NCBI GenBank assembly: GCA_027622595.1
Contig: JAQBZZ010000014.1
Span: forward strand, 1-41,266
Length of the DNA stretch: 41,266 nt
Source: Chloroflexota bacterium
GTDB lineage: Bacteria; Chloroflexota; Dehalococcoidia; Lucifugimonadales; UBA2985
Direction: 5' to 3'
The notes under the pieces were generated by a model. The model made no database searches and was not told where the DNA came from. It was given only the letters and a program-made list of their open reading frames with translations. Numbering within the stretch: position 1 is the stretch's first letter; every line of letters begins with the position of its first letter. The position numbers and the translations under genes were made by a program. Below, piece by piece: positions 25,101 to 33,330 of the stretch.

Positions 25101-25137
25101 TGTCATTGCGAGGGCGTCCTCGCCCGTGGCAATCTGG
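25101..25137. repeat. TGTCATT...AATCTGG repeat element
   Basis: This element has the same borders as 24977-25016 and contains an inner hairpin, GAGGGCG with CGCCC. It lies between the kinase gene and the convergent DUF502 gene. Confidence 0.55.
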
Positions 25138-25205
25138 GGTGGGGCTCCTCTCGTATGCCGAGTTTAGATTTCTTCACAATCTCTGCTCCTGAGCGCAAAC
25201 GGCGC

Positions 25206-25850
25206 TCAGGACGCTTGGCTGGTCGTTATCATGGACGGGGCGATGATGCCGCCCGACAGCACAAGCCGCATCGCAGTCGATACGGTGAGGTCGGTATAGA
25301 AAACGTCTCCATCTGGGATTAGGGCAACCCATCCCGAGTTGGGTGTCGGTGCTGTGGGGATATAGATAATGGATAGGGGGTTGCCATCTTTATCGGTGGT
25401 GCTGCCTGTCAGGAAGCCGATAGTCCATGCGTCCTTCCGCGGGTACTCAATCATCACCACCTGCCTGAAGCTGGAGGACTCGGCTCCGGACAGCGCATCG
25501 ATTAGCTGCTTGGCGGAGGAGTAGACCATGCCGATGATGGGGATTCGCAGCAGCATGGCCCTTCCCAGGTCGATGATACGGCGACCCAAGAAATTGCCTC
25601 CTACCAGGCCAGCAACGTATAACAGGACTATCAGGACGAGCAGGCCAAGGCCCGGCACATCTCTGTTGAAGGCTTCCTGGATGGCCGGCTGGAGAAGGCC
25701 GTCTATGGCATCGAAGAGCCATTTCAGCACCACATAGGTGATGATTACCGGGACAAGCAAGAGCAGTCCACCGACCATAGTCCCCCGGAGGTGTCTAGCT
25801 ATCCGCCTTGACAGCCTGCGCCCGTAGTTATCTTCATGTGAGTCTGCCAT
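25206..25850 (-). CDS. DUF502 family membrane protein
   Basis: This 214-residue protein has two strong transmembrane segments: about 24-46 (MVGGLLLLVPVIITYVVLKW) and 68-88 (GLLVLIVLLYVAGLVGGNFL). The following segment LRIPIIGMVYSSAKQLIDAL, then a beta-rich soluble domain with VVMIEYPRKDAWTIGFLTG and IYIPTAPTPNSGW, is the typical DUF502 signature. The molecular role is unknown. A GGAGG site lies eight bases before the ATG. Confidence 0.9.
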   Translation of the reverse strand: MADSHEDNYGRRLSRRIARHLRGTMVGGLLLLVPVIITYVVLKWLFDAIDGLLQPAIQEAFNRDVPGLGLLVLIVLLYVAGLVGGNFLGRRIIDLGRAMLLRIPIIGMVYSSAKQLIDALSGAESSSFRQVVMIEYPRKDAWTIGFLTGSTTDKDGNPLSIIYIPTAPTPNSGWVALIPDGDVFYTDLTVSTAMRLVLSGGIIAPSMITTSQAS

Positions 25851-25911
25851 TGGTTCGCCTCCTCGGTAATCGTCTCCACGTGCGCTCCGAAGAGAGAGAG
25901 TGCAGGCCTGT

Positions 25912-25928
25912 CCTGAGCCTGTCGAAGG
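25912..25928 (+). repeat. Short intergenic repeat CCTGAGCCTGTCGAAGG
   Basis: Identical to 12162-12178, with a one-mismatch copy at 1371-1387. It sits in the gap between the DUF502 and DUF362 genes, near a CAGGGCAGCGCCCTG palindrome (25970-25984). Confidence 0.65.
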
Positions 25929-25988
25929 AGCTCACCCTGCCTATTGATGCCTCTGAAGAGTGTGGGTGCAGGGCAGCGCCCTGCCTGC

Positions 25989-27083
25989 TTAATACTGCTG
26001 GAAGAGCTGGCCCCATCCTGTCTTCATGGCTTCTTTTACCCTGCGGTTGCCGATGAAACGGAGCCAGTAGGCGTTGTGGTACAGGTTGGAGGCCACAAAA
26101 GACCAGGGAGCGATGGGACTCCTCAGCAGTATATTTTCCAGGGGCTTGAGTGGCCCCCAGTAGATGAGCTTCTGGCCCCGGCTGGCAAAGGTGTTCTTGG
26201 TGCCCTCAAAGTGCCAGTTGACCCCCGTTATGTCCTCTCCCACAATCTCTATCTGGGAGGGGTCTCCGCAGCCAAGGCCCTTTTCGTGTGCCAGCCGTAT
26301 GAACTTGATGGACATGGGGTCGAATCCCATGAGCTTGGCGGCAACGGCGTCGATGGCCACCTGGTCGGTGCTGGCCAGGAAGACGTTCTTCTCGTGCCAC
26401 CGCATCGCCCGCGGCCCGGGGCCGTCGCCCGCAAACGTCCCGTCCATCACGGCGAAGATGCCCGGATGAATCTCCTTCTGGATGGTGAGCAGGTCGACCA
26501 GAGTCTCGTGAATCACCGAGTGGGTCCAGTGGCGCTTGCGGTTCAGCAGGCCGCCGAAGGCGTTTTTCATGGCCCCGGTCATGGTGGTGAAGACGTGGGT
26601 CTTCATCGTGGGTAGGTGGACTACGTTCTTGCCGGGGAATATCTCGGGGATGGTGAGGCCTTCAGGAAAAATCTTGTCCAGCACCAGCATCTCACCCTTG
26701 GGCTGGAATGGAATCCACTTGTTGGGTGGCACGTCCAGATGGATGTTGGGGAGTTTGTACTTGTCCTGCACCGGTTTCTGCTTGTTCCTCACCTCGCCCT
26801 CGAAGGAGTCGACGACGACGGTGCCGTTGTGGGCGGCGATGAGGTCGTTGTAGCCGTCCTCGTGCAGTGTCTTGATGACGCCCTCAAGCTGCCAGGGAGA
26901 GGTGGAACAGGCGGGGTAGTAGTACTGCCAGGAGATGTTTATCTTCAGGAGAGTGGAGATGTCTGGCGGAAGATGGGTCTGGTAGTCAGCCAGCCGCATG
27001 GCTCTGCCAATGTCCTCAAACACCGTCTCAGGGCGTGTGTAGATGACGGCTACCTTGGCTTTGTGGATGTTTGGCTGTGCCAT
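25989..27083 (-). CDS. DUF362 domain-containing protein
   Basis: This 364-residue protein matches the DUF362 pattern: an N-terminal LLKINISWQYYYPACST segment where relatives have a KPN-like motif, a central FEGEVRNKQKPVQDKYKLP region, and VVHLPTMKTHVFTTMTGAMK, followed by GTFAGDGPGPRAM. It lacks the C-terminal ferredoxin-like domain some members carry, so it is the short form. Function is unknown; relatives are suspected of binding iron-sulfur clusters or acting in redox metabolism. No good ribosome site precedes the ATG. An 8-bp inverted repeat lies upstream at 27151-27183. Confidence 0.87.
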   Translation of the reverse strand: MAQPNIHKAKVAVIYTRPETVFEDIGRAMRLADYQTHLPPDISTLLKINISWQYYYPACSTSPWQLEGVIKTLHEDGYNDLIAAHNGTVVVDSFEGEVRNKQKPVQDKYKLPNIHLDVPPNKWIPFQPKGEMLVLDKIFPEGLTIPEIFPGKNVVHLPTMKTHVFTTMTGAMKNAFGGLLNRKRHWTHSVIHETLVDLLTIQKEIHPGIFAVMDGTFAGDGPGPRAMRWHEKNVFLASTDQVAIDAVAAKLMGFDPMSIKFIRLAHEKGLGCGDPSQIEIVGEDITGVNWHFEGTKNTFASRGQKLIYWGPLKPLENILLRSPIAPWSFVASNLYHNAYWLRFIGNRRVKEAMKTGWGQLFQQY

Positions 27084-27150
27084 ATCTGTTAGGCTATCCC
27101 AATCTTATGAGGAAGGTCTGCCGTTGTTAGAAGCGGCAGTCTTGCGACCA

Positions 27151-27183
27151 ACTTTGCAAATGCGAGTGGAAGTGCTGCAAAGT
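27151..27183. repeat. Inverted repeat between DUF362 and lipoprotein genes
   Basis: The arms ACTTTGCA and TGCAAAGT flank a 17-base centre in the 210-base gap. Without a T run it is more likely an operator or structural element than a terminator. Nothing else is seen in the gap. Confidence 0.35.
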
Positions 27184-27293
27184 ATATCAGTACGCACAGA
27201 GGACTGTCCATAATTCTTTGTGAGTCTCGTGAATTTTCTAAGCTGGCATTCTCATGTCACAGGCATGTGAAGGGACGTTAGACGTAATCTCAC

Positions 27294-28580
27294 TCAAAAC
27301 CCCGGAAACAGGGACACTATCTCGTAAGTGATGGCATTGGAGGGCGAAAATACCCACAGCACACGGTCTCCATTGAGTCCAAGGAACCCTTCGTCAGGGA
27401 CACTATTTGAAGAGTTCAGGGCATCAAAGAACTCCCGTGCGTCCCTTTCGCTGTCCCACTCCAGCAGGGCCACAAGCGCCTGCTCTCCCCGGGGGCCGGC
27501 CATCAGATTAAAACGGTCGCCTCCCCAGCCCGCGGCGGCCCTGGCGGCCTGGTTGGTACTCGTACGGGTTGAGAGGTATGTCTTTATGAGGAACTCTCCC
27601 ATCACGTCCTCGCACACCATCTCCCATCCCTGGCCCAGAGTTGCTGCCACGTCCGGGAGCGACACCGCTACGGGCCTCTCCCCAGCTAGGTACTTAGCGG
27701 AGTGCAGCACCTGCTCCGTGGATAGTGGGGGATTACGGTAGGCGTCGTTTACTCCCTCCCATGCCTGGAAAAGCAGGAGAGTATTGACTAGGACAGAACC
27801 CTGGCTGTATGGAAAGAGGAGGCTCTCCTGGAGCACGTAGGGCGATGCATTGAAGATGGGGCTATCTCCACCGGCACTGAATATTTCTTGTTGTTGCTCC
27901 GATGTGAGATGGGTGCGCATGTACTCGACCTGTACTACGGTGGCATCGCCCTCTATCAACGCGCTCAGTGCCGACCCCGCTTCGGAGTCGTCCTCCGCAG
28001 CTTCCGTCATGGTGTGGATGTCGAAGTGCTGCTGCTGAAGGGCGTGGACGTATTCGTGGGCAAGGGTAATCTCGTCCAGTGGCGTCAGTTCCGCCATGCC
28101 CTTGATAACGTAGAGTTCCTCCGTTTCCGTGTCGTAGAACCCAACCACCTGCTCGCCGTACAGAGACAGCAGAAGCTCATACAGGTCTGCACTCTGTGGG
28201 ATCAGCCCCATGATCCTCAATAGGTTCTGGCCGTTCTCGATGTCCTCCCGGCTCTCGTCAAGGTCTTCTCTCAGGGCGTTTGCAAGCTCCTCCCTGGTCA
28301 TGAACATGGGCATAATTTCTTCCAACGGGTCCAGTCCCCTGATCTCGGAGACCCGCGTCAGTATCTGTTCGAAGATGGGGGATAACGCTGAGGGTATTGG
28401 CTGAGTCGAGGTGGGTGCGGGCGTCGCTCCAGCTTGCGTGGTCGGTGTGAGTGCAGTGGTTGATGTCACAGTGGCCGTAGGTGTTGGCGGCGTGGTGGCA
28501 GTGGAGATTGCGGTGGGCTGAGACTGTGCACAGGCCGCCAATAAAAGCAGCAGTGCTAGAAACACGGTGGTTGGGCGCAA
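27294..28580 (-). CDS. Lipoprotein with a HExxH metallopeptidase-like motif
   Basis: This is a 428-residue exported lipoprotein. With the TTG start at 28580 the N-terminus is MRPTTVFLALLLLLAAC, giving a short signal peptide and a lipobox Cys17; TGGAG is seven bases upstream. An in-frame ATG at 28730 would add 50 residues before the signal and is unlikely. A Thr/Pro spacer covers residues 20-60. The zinc motif HEYVH lies in TLAHEYVHALQQQHFDI (around residue 180), so a surface metallopeptidase is the best guess. I do not recognise the subfamily. It is divergent from the bifunctional nuclease gene. Confidence 0.75.
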   Translation of the reverse strand: MRPTTVFLALLLLLAACAQSQPTAISTATTPPTPTATVTSTTALTPTTQAGATPAPTSTQPIPSALSPIFEQILTRVSEIRGLDPLEEIMPMFMTREELANALREDLDESREDIENGQNLLRIMGLIPQSADLYELLLSLYGEQVVGFYDTETEELYVIKGMAELTPLDEITLAHEYVHALQQQHFDIHTMTEAAEDDSEAGSALSALIEGDATVVQVEYMRTHLTSEQQQEIFSAGGDSPIFNASPYVLQESLLFPYSQGSVLVNTLLLFQAWEGVNDAYRNPPLSTEQVLHSAKYLAGERPVAVSLPDVAATLGQGWEMVCEDVMGEFLIKTYLSTRTSTNQAARAAAGWGGDRFNLMAGPRGEQALVALLEWDSERDAREFFDALNSSNSVPDEGFLGLNGDRVLWVFSPSNAITYEIVSLFPGF

Positions 28581-28750
28581 ACGTTTACTCCAGACCGCAC
28601 CAGGTTGGTTAAGGACTTGGTCATTATTGGATTTCTGGCTTGCTAAAGTCAAGGCAAAGGGGGTCGCTCCATGTCCCGATGGTCGTTGACAGTCTAGCTG
28701 GCATGGCCGTAGAATTGAACGGAGGGGCAACTGGAAGGAGATTCTCTTAG

Positions 28751-29296
28751 ATGCAGGAAGTGGTGATCGACAGCATCCGGGTAAGTCTGATGAACTACCA
28801 GCGTGTGGTCATCTTGAAGGGGAAGGCCGCGGATATGTACCTTCCTATATGGATAGGGCCCGGGGAGGCTGACTCCATCGCCGTCAAGCTACAGGACGTG
28901 TCTGTGCCACGCCCCCTCACACACGACCTGTTGAACCTGGTTATCACCACTCTTGGGGGCACAGTGACCCATGTACTGGTATCTGACCTCCAAAACGATA
29001 CATTCTATGCGAAGATAACCATCCAACTCAACGGCAGTAGCTTTGAGGTGGACTCCCGTCCCAGCGATGCGATTGCGCTGGCGGTGCGGGTCAAAGTCCC
29101 AATCTATGTCGAAGACGCAGTTATGGAGAAGGCGGGCGTCGCCCTGGACCTGGAGACGGGCAAACCCATAATAGGAGGCGAGCCTGAGGAGAAGGCCGTG
29201 GTCAAGATGAGCGAGGACGAGTTGAAGCGCCTCTCCGCCTTCAAGGAGTTCATCGGGGGCCTTGACCTGGAAGACTTTGAGAAGAAACAGACCTGA
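28751..29296 (+). CDS. Bifunctional nuclease family (BFN, DUF151) protein
   Basis: This 181-residue protein has the BFN core (about 10-130), with LPIWIGPGEADSIAVKLQ and RPSDAIALAVRVKVPIYVED, the two most conserved stretches of the family. Relatives include a plant protein with nuclease activity on RNA and DNA; the bacterial role is unknown. A C-terminal acidic tail (about 145-181) resembles the UVR-like helical tail seen in some homologues. AAGGAG lies ten bases before the ATG. A strong terminator follows. Confidence 0.9.
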   Translation: MQEVVIDSIRVSLMNYQRVVILKGKAADMYLPIWIGPGEADSIAVKLQDVSVPRPLTHDLLNLVITTLGGTVTHVLVSDLQNDTFYAKITIQLNGSSFEVDSRPSDAIALAVRVKVPIYVEDAVMEKAGVALDLETGKPIIGGEPEEKAVVKMSEDELKRLSAFKEFIGGLDLEDFEKKQT

Positions 29297-29326
29297 TGCT
29301 CTCTCAATGACTGTTGCAGAGTAAAG

Positions 29327-29361
29327 CAAAGAACCTCGTATTTAACGGGGTTCTTTGTTTT
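29327..29361 (+). terminator. Rho-independent terminator after the BFN gene
   Basis: The stem CAAAGAACCTCGT pairs with ACGGGGTTCTTTG (13 bp, one wobble) around a 5-nt loop, followed by TTTT. Confidence 0.85.
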
Positions 29362-29480
29362 CTACGGCGAGTGCCGGAGGCTGACCCATATGGCATCTGA
29401 GGCATCTAACCAGGGGAAAGAGCGGTCGCAGAGTGTAAACCTATCAGGTAGGCCCATTAAGTGAGATGGAGGAGCTAGAA

Positions 29481-30794
29481 ATGACTACTGACAAGGGACT
29501 GGCAGGGCAACAGGATACATCCCTGAATATGCCCGGGCAGGAAGAGTCCGCCTATGATATGGCTCTTCAACAGTTCGATGAGGCTGCGGAGGTGCTGGGT
29601 CTGAACCAGGGCGTCGCAGAGTACCTCAGACGCCCCCAACGGGAGCTGACCGTGAACTTTCCAGTGCGCATGGACAGCGGAGATATCCGCATGTTCACCG
29701 GCTACAGGGTGCAGCACAACCTGGCGCGAGGGCCGGCCAAGGGAGGCATACGGTATCACCCGCGGGTGTCCCTGGACGAGGTGAGGGCGCTGGCCATGTG
29801 GATGACCTGGAAATGCGCCGTCTCCAACATTCCGTACGGGGGTGCAAAGGGTGGTGTGAGCTTTGATCCCAAGCCGATGTCCCAAAATGAGTTGGAGCGT
29901 CTCACACGTCGCTATGCTTCGGACATTTCCGTGCTCATTGGCCCGGAAAGGGATATACCGGCCCCGGACGTGAACACCAACCCTCAGGTGATGGCGTGGA
30001 TCATGGACACCTACAGCATGCACCTGGGGTACTCCGTCCCTGGAGTTGTCACGGGCAAGCCGGTGGAGATCGGCGGCAGCCTTGGGCGGCTGGATGCCAC
30101 GGGCAGGGGGTGCATGATCGTGGCTGCAAAAGAACTGGCCCGCAAGGGAAAAAGCCTGGATGGGGCTACGGTGGCGGTACAGGGACTTGGCAACGTCGGA
30201 TACAATGCGGCCCGTCTGCTCGAAGCCCAGGGATGCCGTATTATCGCGGTGACCGATAGCAGCGGAGGGTGCTACTTGGACCCGGGTGCAGCCCCCGCAC
30301 TGGACATTGAAAAGCTGAGGGCTTGGAAGGCCAAGGGAATGCCACTTGTGGAGTGCCCCGGTGTCGATGGCATCACCAACGATGAGCTTCTGGCGATGCC
30401 ATGCGACATCCTTGTTCTGGCCGCCCTGGAAGGCCAGATAACGCCGAAAAACGCCGCCGCCGTCAGGGCAGTCACCATCGTCGAAGGGGCAAATGGGCCG
30501 ATAACTCCCGGCGCGGACGCCATCCTGGAGGACATGGGAGTGCAGGTTGTGCCCGACATCCTGGCAAACGCGGGCGGTGTTGTGGCCTCATATTTCGAGT
30601 GGGTTCAGGGCCTGCAGCACGACTTCTGGGAGCGGCAGGAGGTGGAGCAGAGGCTGGAGAAGGTCATGTCCAGAGCGTTTGAGCAGGTGGTAGCGATGGC
30701 TCAGGAGAAAAGAATCACCATGAGAAAAGCGGCCCTGCTCCTTGGGATAAGCAGGGTGGTCAAGGCCATAGAGCTTAGGGGTATCTACCCGTAG
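29481..30794 (+). CDS. Glu/Leu/Phe/Val dehydrogenase, probably glutamate dehydrogenase
   Basis: This 437-residue enzyme should interconvert glutamate and 2-oxoglutarate with ammonia. The N-terminal dimerisation and substrate domain shows GPAKGGIRYHP, the catalytic region MTWKCAVSNIPYGGAKGGV, and the Rossmann part VAVQGLGNVGYNAARLL. Length matches the hexameric glutamate dehydrogenase type. ATG 29481 is preferred to ATG 29466 because GGAGGAG is seven bases before it. The N-terminal 25 residues are polar and poorly conserved. Whether it uses NAD or NADP cannot be read by eye. Confidence 0.92.
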   Translation: MTTDKGLAGQQDTSLNMPGQEESAYDMALQQFDEAAEVLGLNQGVAEYLRRPQRELTVNFPVRMDSGDIRMFTGYRVQHNLARGPAKGGIRYHPRVSLDEVRALAMWMTWKCAVSNIPYGGAKGGVSFDPKPMSQNELERLTRRYASDISVLIGPERDIPAPDVNTNPQVMAWIMDTYSMHLGYSVPGVVTGKPVEIGGSLGRLDATGRGCMIVAAKELARKGKSLDGATVAVQGLGNVGYNAARLLEAQGCRIIAVTDSSGGCYLDPGAAPALDIEKLRAWKAKGMPLVECPGVDGITNDELLAMPCDILVLAALEGQITPKNAAAVRAVTIVEGANGPITPGADAILEDMGVQVVPDILANAGGVVASYFEWVQGLQHDFWERQEVEQRLEKVMSRAFEQVVAMAQEKRITMRKAALLLGISRVVKAIELRGIYP

Positions 30795-30825
30795 CCAGCC
30801 CATAATGAGCATGGCTGTGGCCTGG

Positions 30826-31056
30826 TCACAGCCAGCGTCGGCGCAGCGCAATGGTCAGGGCGACAAAGAGGGCAGAGGCCAGACCGGCCACCCAGTCCCA
30901 GTGCACGTAGCGCCCCAGCAGCGGATTGATGACGGCGCTCAGTCCTATTCCAATGCTCACGATAACCGCCGCCAACCCTAGCGATACCGCCCAGCCGCGC
31001 CGTGCCGTCGCATGAGCCTCGACGGGGTCTTCTTCGTTTGTTGTGAGTCGCTTCAT
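30826..31056 (-). CDS. Small two-helix membrane protein
   Basis: This 76-residue protein has two hydrophobic segments, about 21-46 (WAVSLGLAAVIVSIGIGLSA) and 54-71 (DWVAGLASALFVALTIAL), and a basic C-terminus. AGAGG lies eight bases before the ATG. It follows the TlpA-like gene by 47 bases on the same strand and may be co-transcribed. No family recognised. Confidence 0.6.
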   Translation of the reverse strand: MKRLTTNEEDPVEAHATARRGWAVSLGLAAVIVSIGIGLSAVINPLLGRYVHWDWVAGLASALFVALTIALRRRWL

Positions 31057-31103
31057 CTATGGACCTCTTTGGACCTGATCGCTGGTCGCGCTGTATCCGA
31101 CCG

Positions 31104-31771
31104 TCACGGCGTCGCTGATACTAGAAGCAGATTCTGGATGTTTCTCTCAAGCTGGCCTTCGTCAATGAAACCTATTGATGTGCGGAAGACCTTGCCGTCC
31201 GGGGTCAGGAAGATAGTGGTCGGCATAGCGGAGACGCCGAACTGGCCGACCGGGTCCCGGTTGTGGGCGTATCCGGTGGGGTAGGTGATGTTGAGTTCGT
31301 TGAGGAGTCTTCGGGCGTCGCCGCGGGAGCCAAGGCCCATGAAGGGGCCGACGTCCAGCCCCAGTAGGGTGATGCTGTCCTGGTATTCGTCGTACACCCG
31401 CTGAAAACCGGGCATCTCCGCGCGGCATGGAGGGCACAGTCCTGCCCAGAAGTTGAGCACCACCGGCTTGTCGGAGGGAAACAGGTCCTGGATTGAGCAC
31501 TCTCGCTGGGGAGCCCGATATCACCCTGATACATCGTGAATTCGAAGTCGCTCCCAAACGACTGACGGATGGAGGTGAACATGAGAGTTGCCACGCCCAC
31601 CAGGACTATGCCTATTATCCCGTAGGTCTTGATGGAGGGGCTCATGCTGGAGAGCCACGAACGTCGGACTGCCCTGTGCCGTCCGGCCTTGGGGGTATAG
31701 GGCAGTGCAGCGGCCGCTTCAGCCCCGGTTTCTCGTGAGTAACTCTGACGCCTGCTCCTTCTCTTCGGCAA
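31104..31771 (-). pseudogene. TlpA/ResA-like thioredoxin-fold protein with a frameshift
   Basis: The reading frame is split. The 5' part, from a TTG at 31771 (GGGAG upstream), gives a basic head, a membrane segment (KTYGIIGIVLVGVATLMF) and FEFTMYQGDIGLP. The 3' part, in another frame, carries SIQDLFPSDKPVVLNFWAGL, the redox motif CPPC, and AMPTTIFLTPDGKV with the cis-Pro. Adding one C to the CCCC run (31508-31511, read on the minus strand) joins them as GLPQRECSIQDLF, the spacing expected in TlpA-like proteins. It would be a membrane-anchored thiol-disulfide oxidoreductase. The shift may be a real mutation or a homopolymer sequencing error. Confidence 0.75.
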
Positions 31772-31991
31772 GGTGTTTTCTCCCTCTTTATGCGGCTTGT
31801 GATAAGGGGTGCCCGTATGGTACGCCTTATCATCAGATGTCATGTTGCGAGGAAAGGTTCACCGAAATCACTCTGTGCCGATGTCGAGGACAAAACTCCA
31901 GGCAAGAGCTATATCCATGAGTAGAGAGTTAAGGTGCCGGGTTGAGGCGAGTGAGCGGCAACGGCCATGCCCGTTGGCATGACGGGCAGAC

Positions 31992-32648
31992 TTATGAAGA
32001 AGTCTTTGACTGCTTCTCTTCGGTGGGGGTCACGTAGGAGCAAGCGGTGTCACCCCAGGAAACGCACTTCTCCAGAGAGACCGAAGTGCCAAGGACCTGC
32101 CTAATGAGGTGAGAATCGAAGGCACAAATGGAGTCGTGCTCCAGGGCTACGCTGCGGAAGGGGCAGTTGAAAAGCTCAATCCGTATACTGCCGTCCTTTT
32201 GTTCAACCCTGGGGGTGAACTGCTCCTCTTCCAGAAGTGTGGCTAGAGTGGCGGCCCGCTGGGTCAGGTCGTAGCTGGGTGACAATACTGCCCTGGCGGC
32301 AATTTTCTTGGCAATGCGTGAAAGGAGGATATCCGTAAGCCCACTGCCGTCCTGTCCTTCGACGTCCTGCTTCTCCAGTGAACCTATCTCCTTGAAGAGC
32401 GAGTCCAAAAGCCTTCCGTAGTTTTTTGGCAACTCCTCATGGCCGGCTTCGGTCAGGAAAAATGAGTACTCCGGGCGACCGGTTGGCCTTTTAACCTCCT
32501 CAAAAGAGATGAGATGATCCCTTTGGAGTATGTCCATGTGGCGGCGAATGGTGGCTGGGGCCAATTTCAGAGAGCGGGCCAGACTTTCCACAGTGTCCCG
32601 CCCATTCCTCTGAAGGGTCTTCAGGATTTGAAGCCGGGTTCCTACCAT
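31992..32648 (-). CDS. SufR-like winged-helix regulator with four C-terminal cysteines
   Basis: This 218-residue regulator begins with a DeoR/ArsR-type winged helix (LQILKTLQRNGRDTVESLAR and LAPATIRRHMDILQRDHLIS, residues 7-49) followed by the wing PTGRPEYSFFLTEAGHEELP. The C-terminal domain has Cys162 (FNCPFRSVA), Cys175, Cys195 and Cys203 (SWGDTACSYV), the pattern of SufR-type proteins that bind an iron-sulfur cluster and repress Fe-S assembly genes. No suf genes are in the window, so its targets may be its own divergent neighbours. GAGG lies before the ATG. Confidence 0.82.
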   Translation of the reverse strand: MVGTRLQILKTLQRNGRDTVESLARSLKLAPATIRRHMDILQRDHLISFEEVKRPTGRPEYSFFLTEAGHEELPKNYGRLLDSLFKEIGSLEKQDVEGQDGSGLTDILLSRIAKKIAARAVLSPSYDLTQRAATLATLLEEEQFTPRVEQKDGSIRIELFNCPFRSVALEHDSICAFDSHLIRQVLGTSVSLEKCVSWGDTACSYVTPTEEKQSKTSS

Positions 32649-32773
32649 GACATCCTCAGTCCTTTAAATGCATCCAAAGTATAAATGTGTTCGTATATTA
32701 GATAAGCTTGAATCGTGGTAGGTGTCAATTGGAGAGGTTAACATGCAATATGGCAGTAAAAGCAATAAAACCC

Positions 32774-32803
32774 TTGACAACCCTTAGATGGTGTGCCTAT
32801 ACT
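32774..32803 (+). promoter_or_regulatory. Near-consensus promoter of the zinc-knuckle gene
   Basis: A perfect TTGACA (32774-32779) and TATACT (32798-32803) are 18 bases apart. It is the strongest-looking promoter in the window, and drives a leader of about 30-40 bases before the duplicated start region. Confidence 0.8.
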
Positions 32804-32836
32804 GGCGCCTCGAATTCACATTCGGGTGGAGAGTAG

Positions 32837-32887
32837 TTGATAACTATGAGTAACACGAGCTTGCAATCACCGCTGGACGTTGAGTAA
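32837..32887 (+). CDS. Truncated upstream ORF made by a tandem duplication
   Basis: From TTG 32837 or ATG 32846 the frame reads MSNTSLQSPLDVE and ends at TAA 32885-32887. It is the original 5' end of the zinc-knuckle gene, cut short by the 34-bp duplication. The stop lies just after the TTG (32880) of the downstream frame, so reinitiation is possible. Confidence 0.5.
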   Translation: MITMSNTSLQSPLDVE

Positions 32888-32916
32888 CACGAGCTTGCAA
32901 TCACCGCTGGACGTTG
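32849..32916 (+). repeat. Perfect 34-bp tandem duplication
   Basis: Two identical 34-base copies (32849-32882 and 32883-32916), each beginning AGTAACACGAGC and ending CTGGACGTTG, sit head to tail over the start of the zinc-knuckle gene. As 34 is not a multiple of 3, the duplication changes the frame. Confidence 0.95.
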
Positions 32917-33149
32917 AGGAACAGCAGACGATAGCATGCGTCCATTACTGGATCATTGATGTTCCCTCAGGGCCGGTGAGTGGTGGAAAGTGTCGCCTGT
33001 GTGGCGAAAGTAAGGATTTTAGAAACTCTCTGGAGTCCACGCCCAGCTGGGACGACGACCGCGGCGCTTCTCAAGCCTCTGCGGCAGTGCGCTCTTCCCT
33101 GAGCCAGATCGGGGGAGCAGGGACGAGTTCCGATGAGGAGGAAAACTGA
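32880..33149 (+). CDS. Small zinc-knuckle protein, start altered by duplication
   Basis: This 89-residue protein has a probable metal site, with Cys20 and His22 (ACVHYW) and Cys38 and Cys41 (GKCRLCGESKDF), then a Ser/Asp-rich disordered tail. Short proteins with the H-x-W...G-x-C-x2-CG pattern recur in Chloroflexota and actinobacteria; function unknown. Now only a TTG (32880) opens this frame, with no ribosome site of its own. Removing one copy of the 34-bp duplication would restore a normal ATG start at 32846 with the same protein. It is divergent from the SufR-like regulator and ends before a strong terminator. Confidence 0.7.
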   Translation: MSNTSLQSPLDVEEQQTIACVHYWIIDVPSGPVSGGKCRLCGESKDFRNSLESTPSWDDDRGASQASAAVRSSLSQIGGAGTSSDEEEN

Positions 33150-33181
33150 CCAGGATATAGGTCAAGGAGTGAGATTGTTAG

Positions 33182-33226
33182 AGCAGCCCGCACCTGTGTT
33201 TCATAGGGGCGGGCTGCTTTAGTTTT
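33182..33226 (+). terminator. Rho-independent terminator after the zinc-knuckle gene
   Basis: The 10-bp arms AGCAGCCCGC and GCGGGCTGCT flank a 17-nt loop and are followed by TTAGTTTT. Confidence 0.85.
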
Positions 33227-33330
33227 CCTGCACAGCCAGTGAAATTGCACGTCCCAAAGGTGATATACTTACCAAGCCACACGACAGTGTGCCGGACCCC
33301 AATTTTCTGACGAGTAGCTAAGAGGTGACT

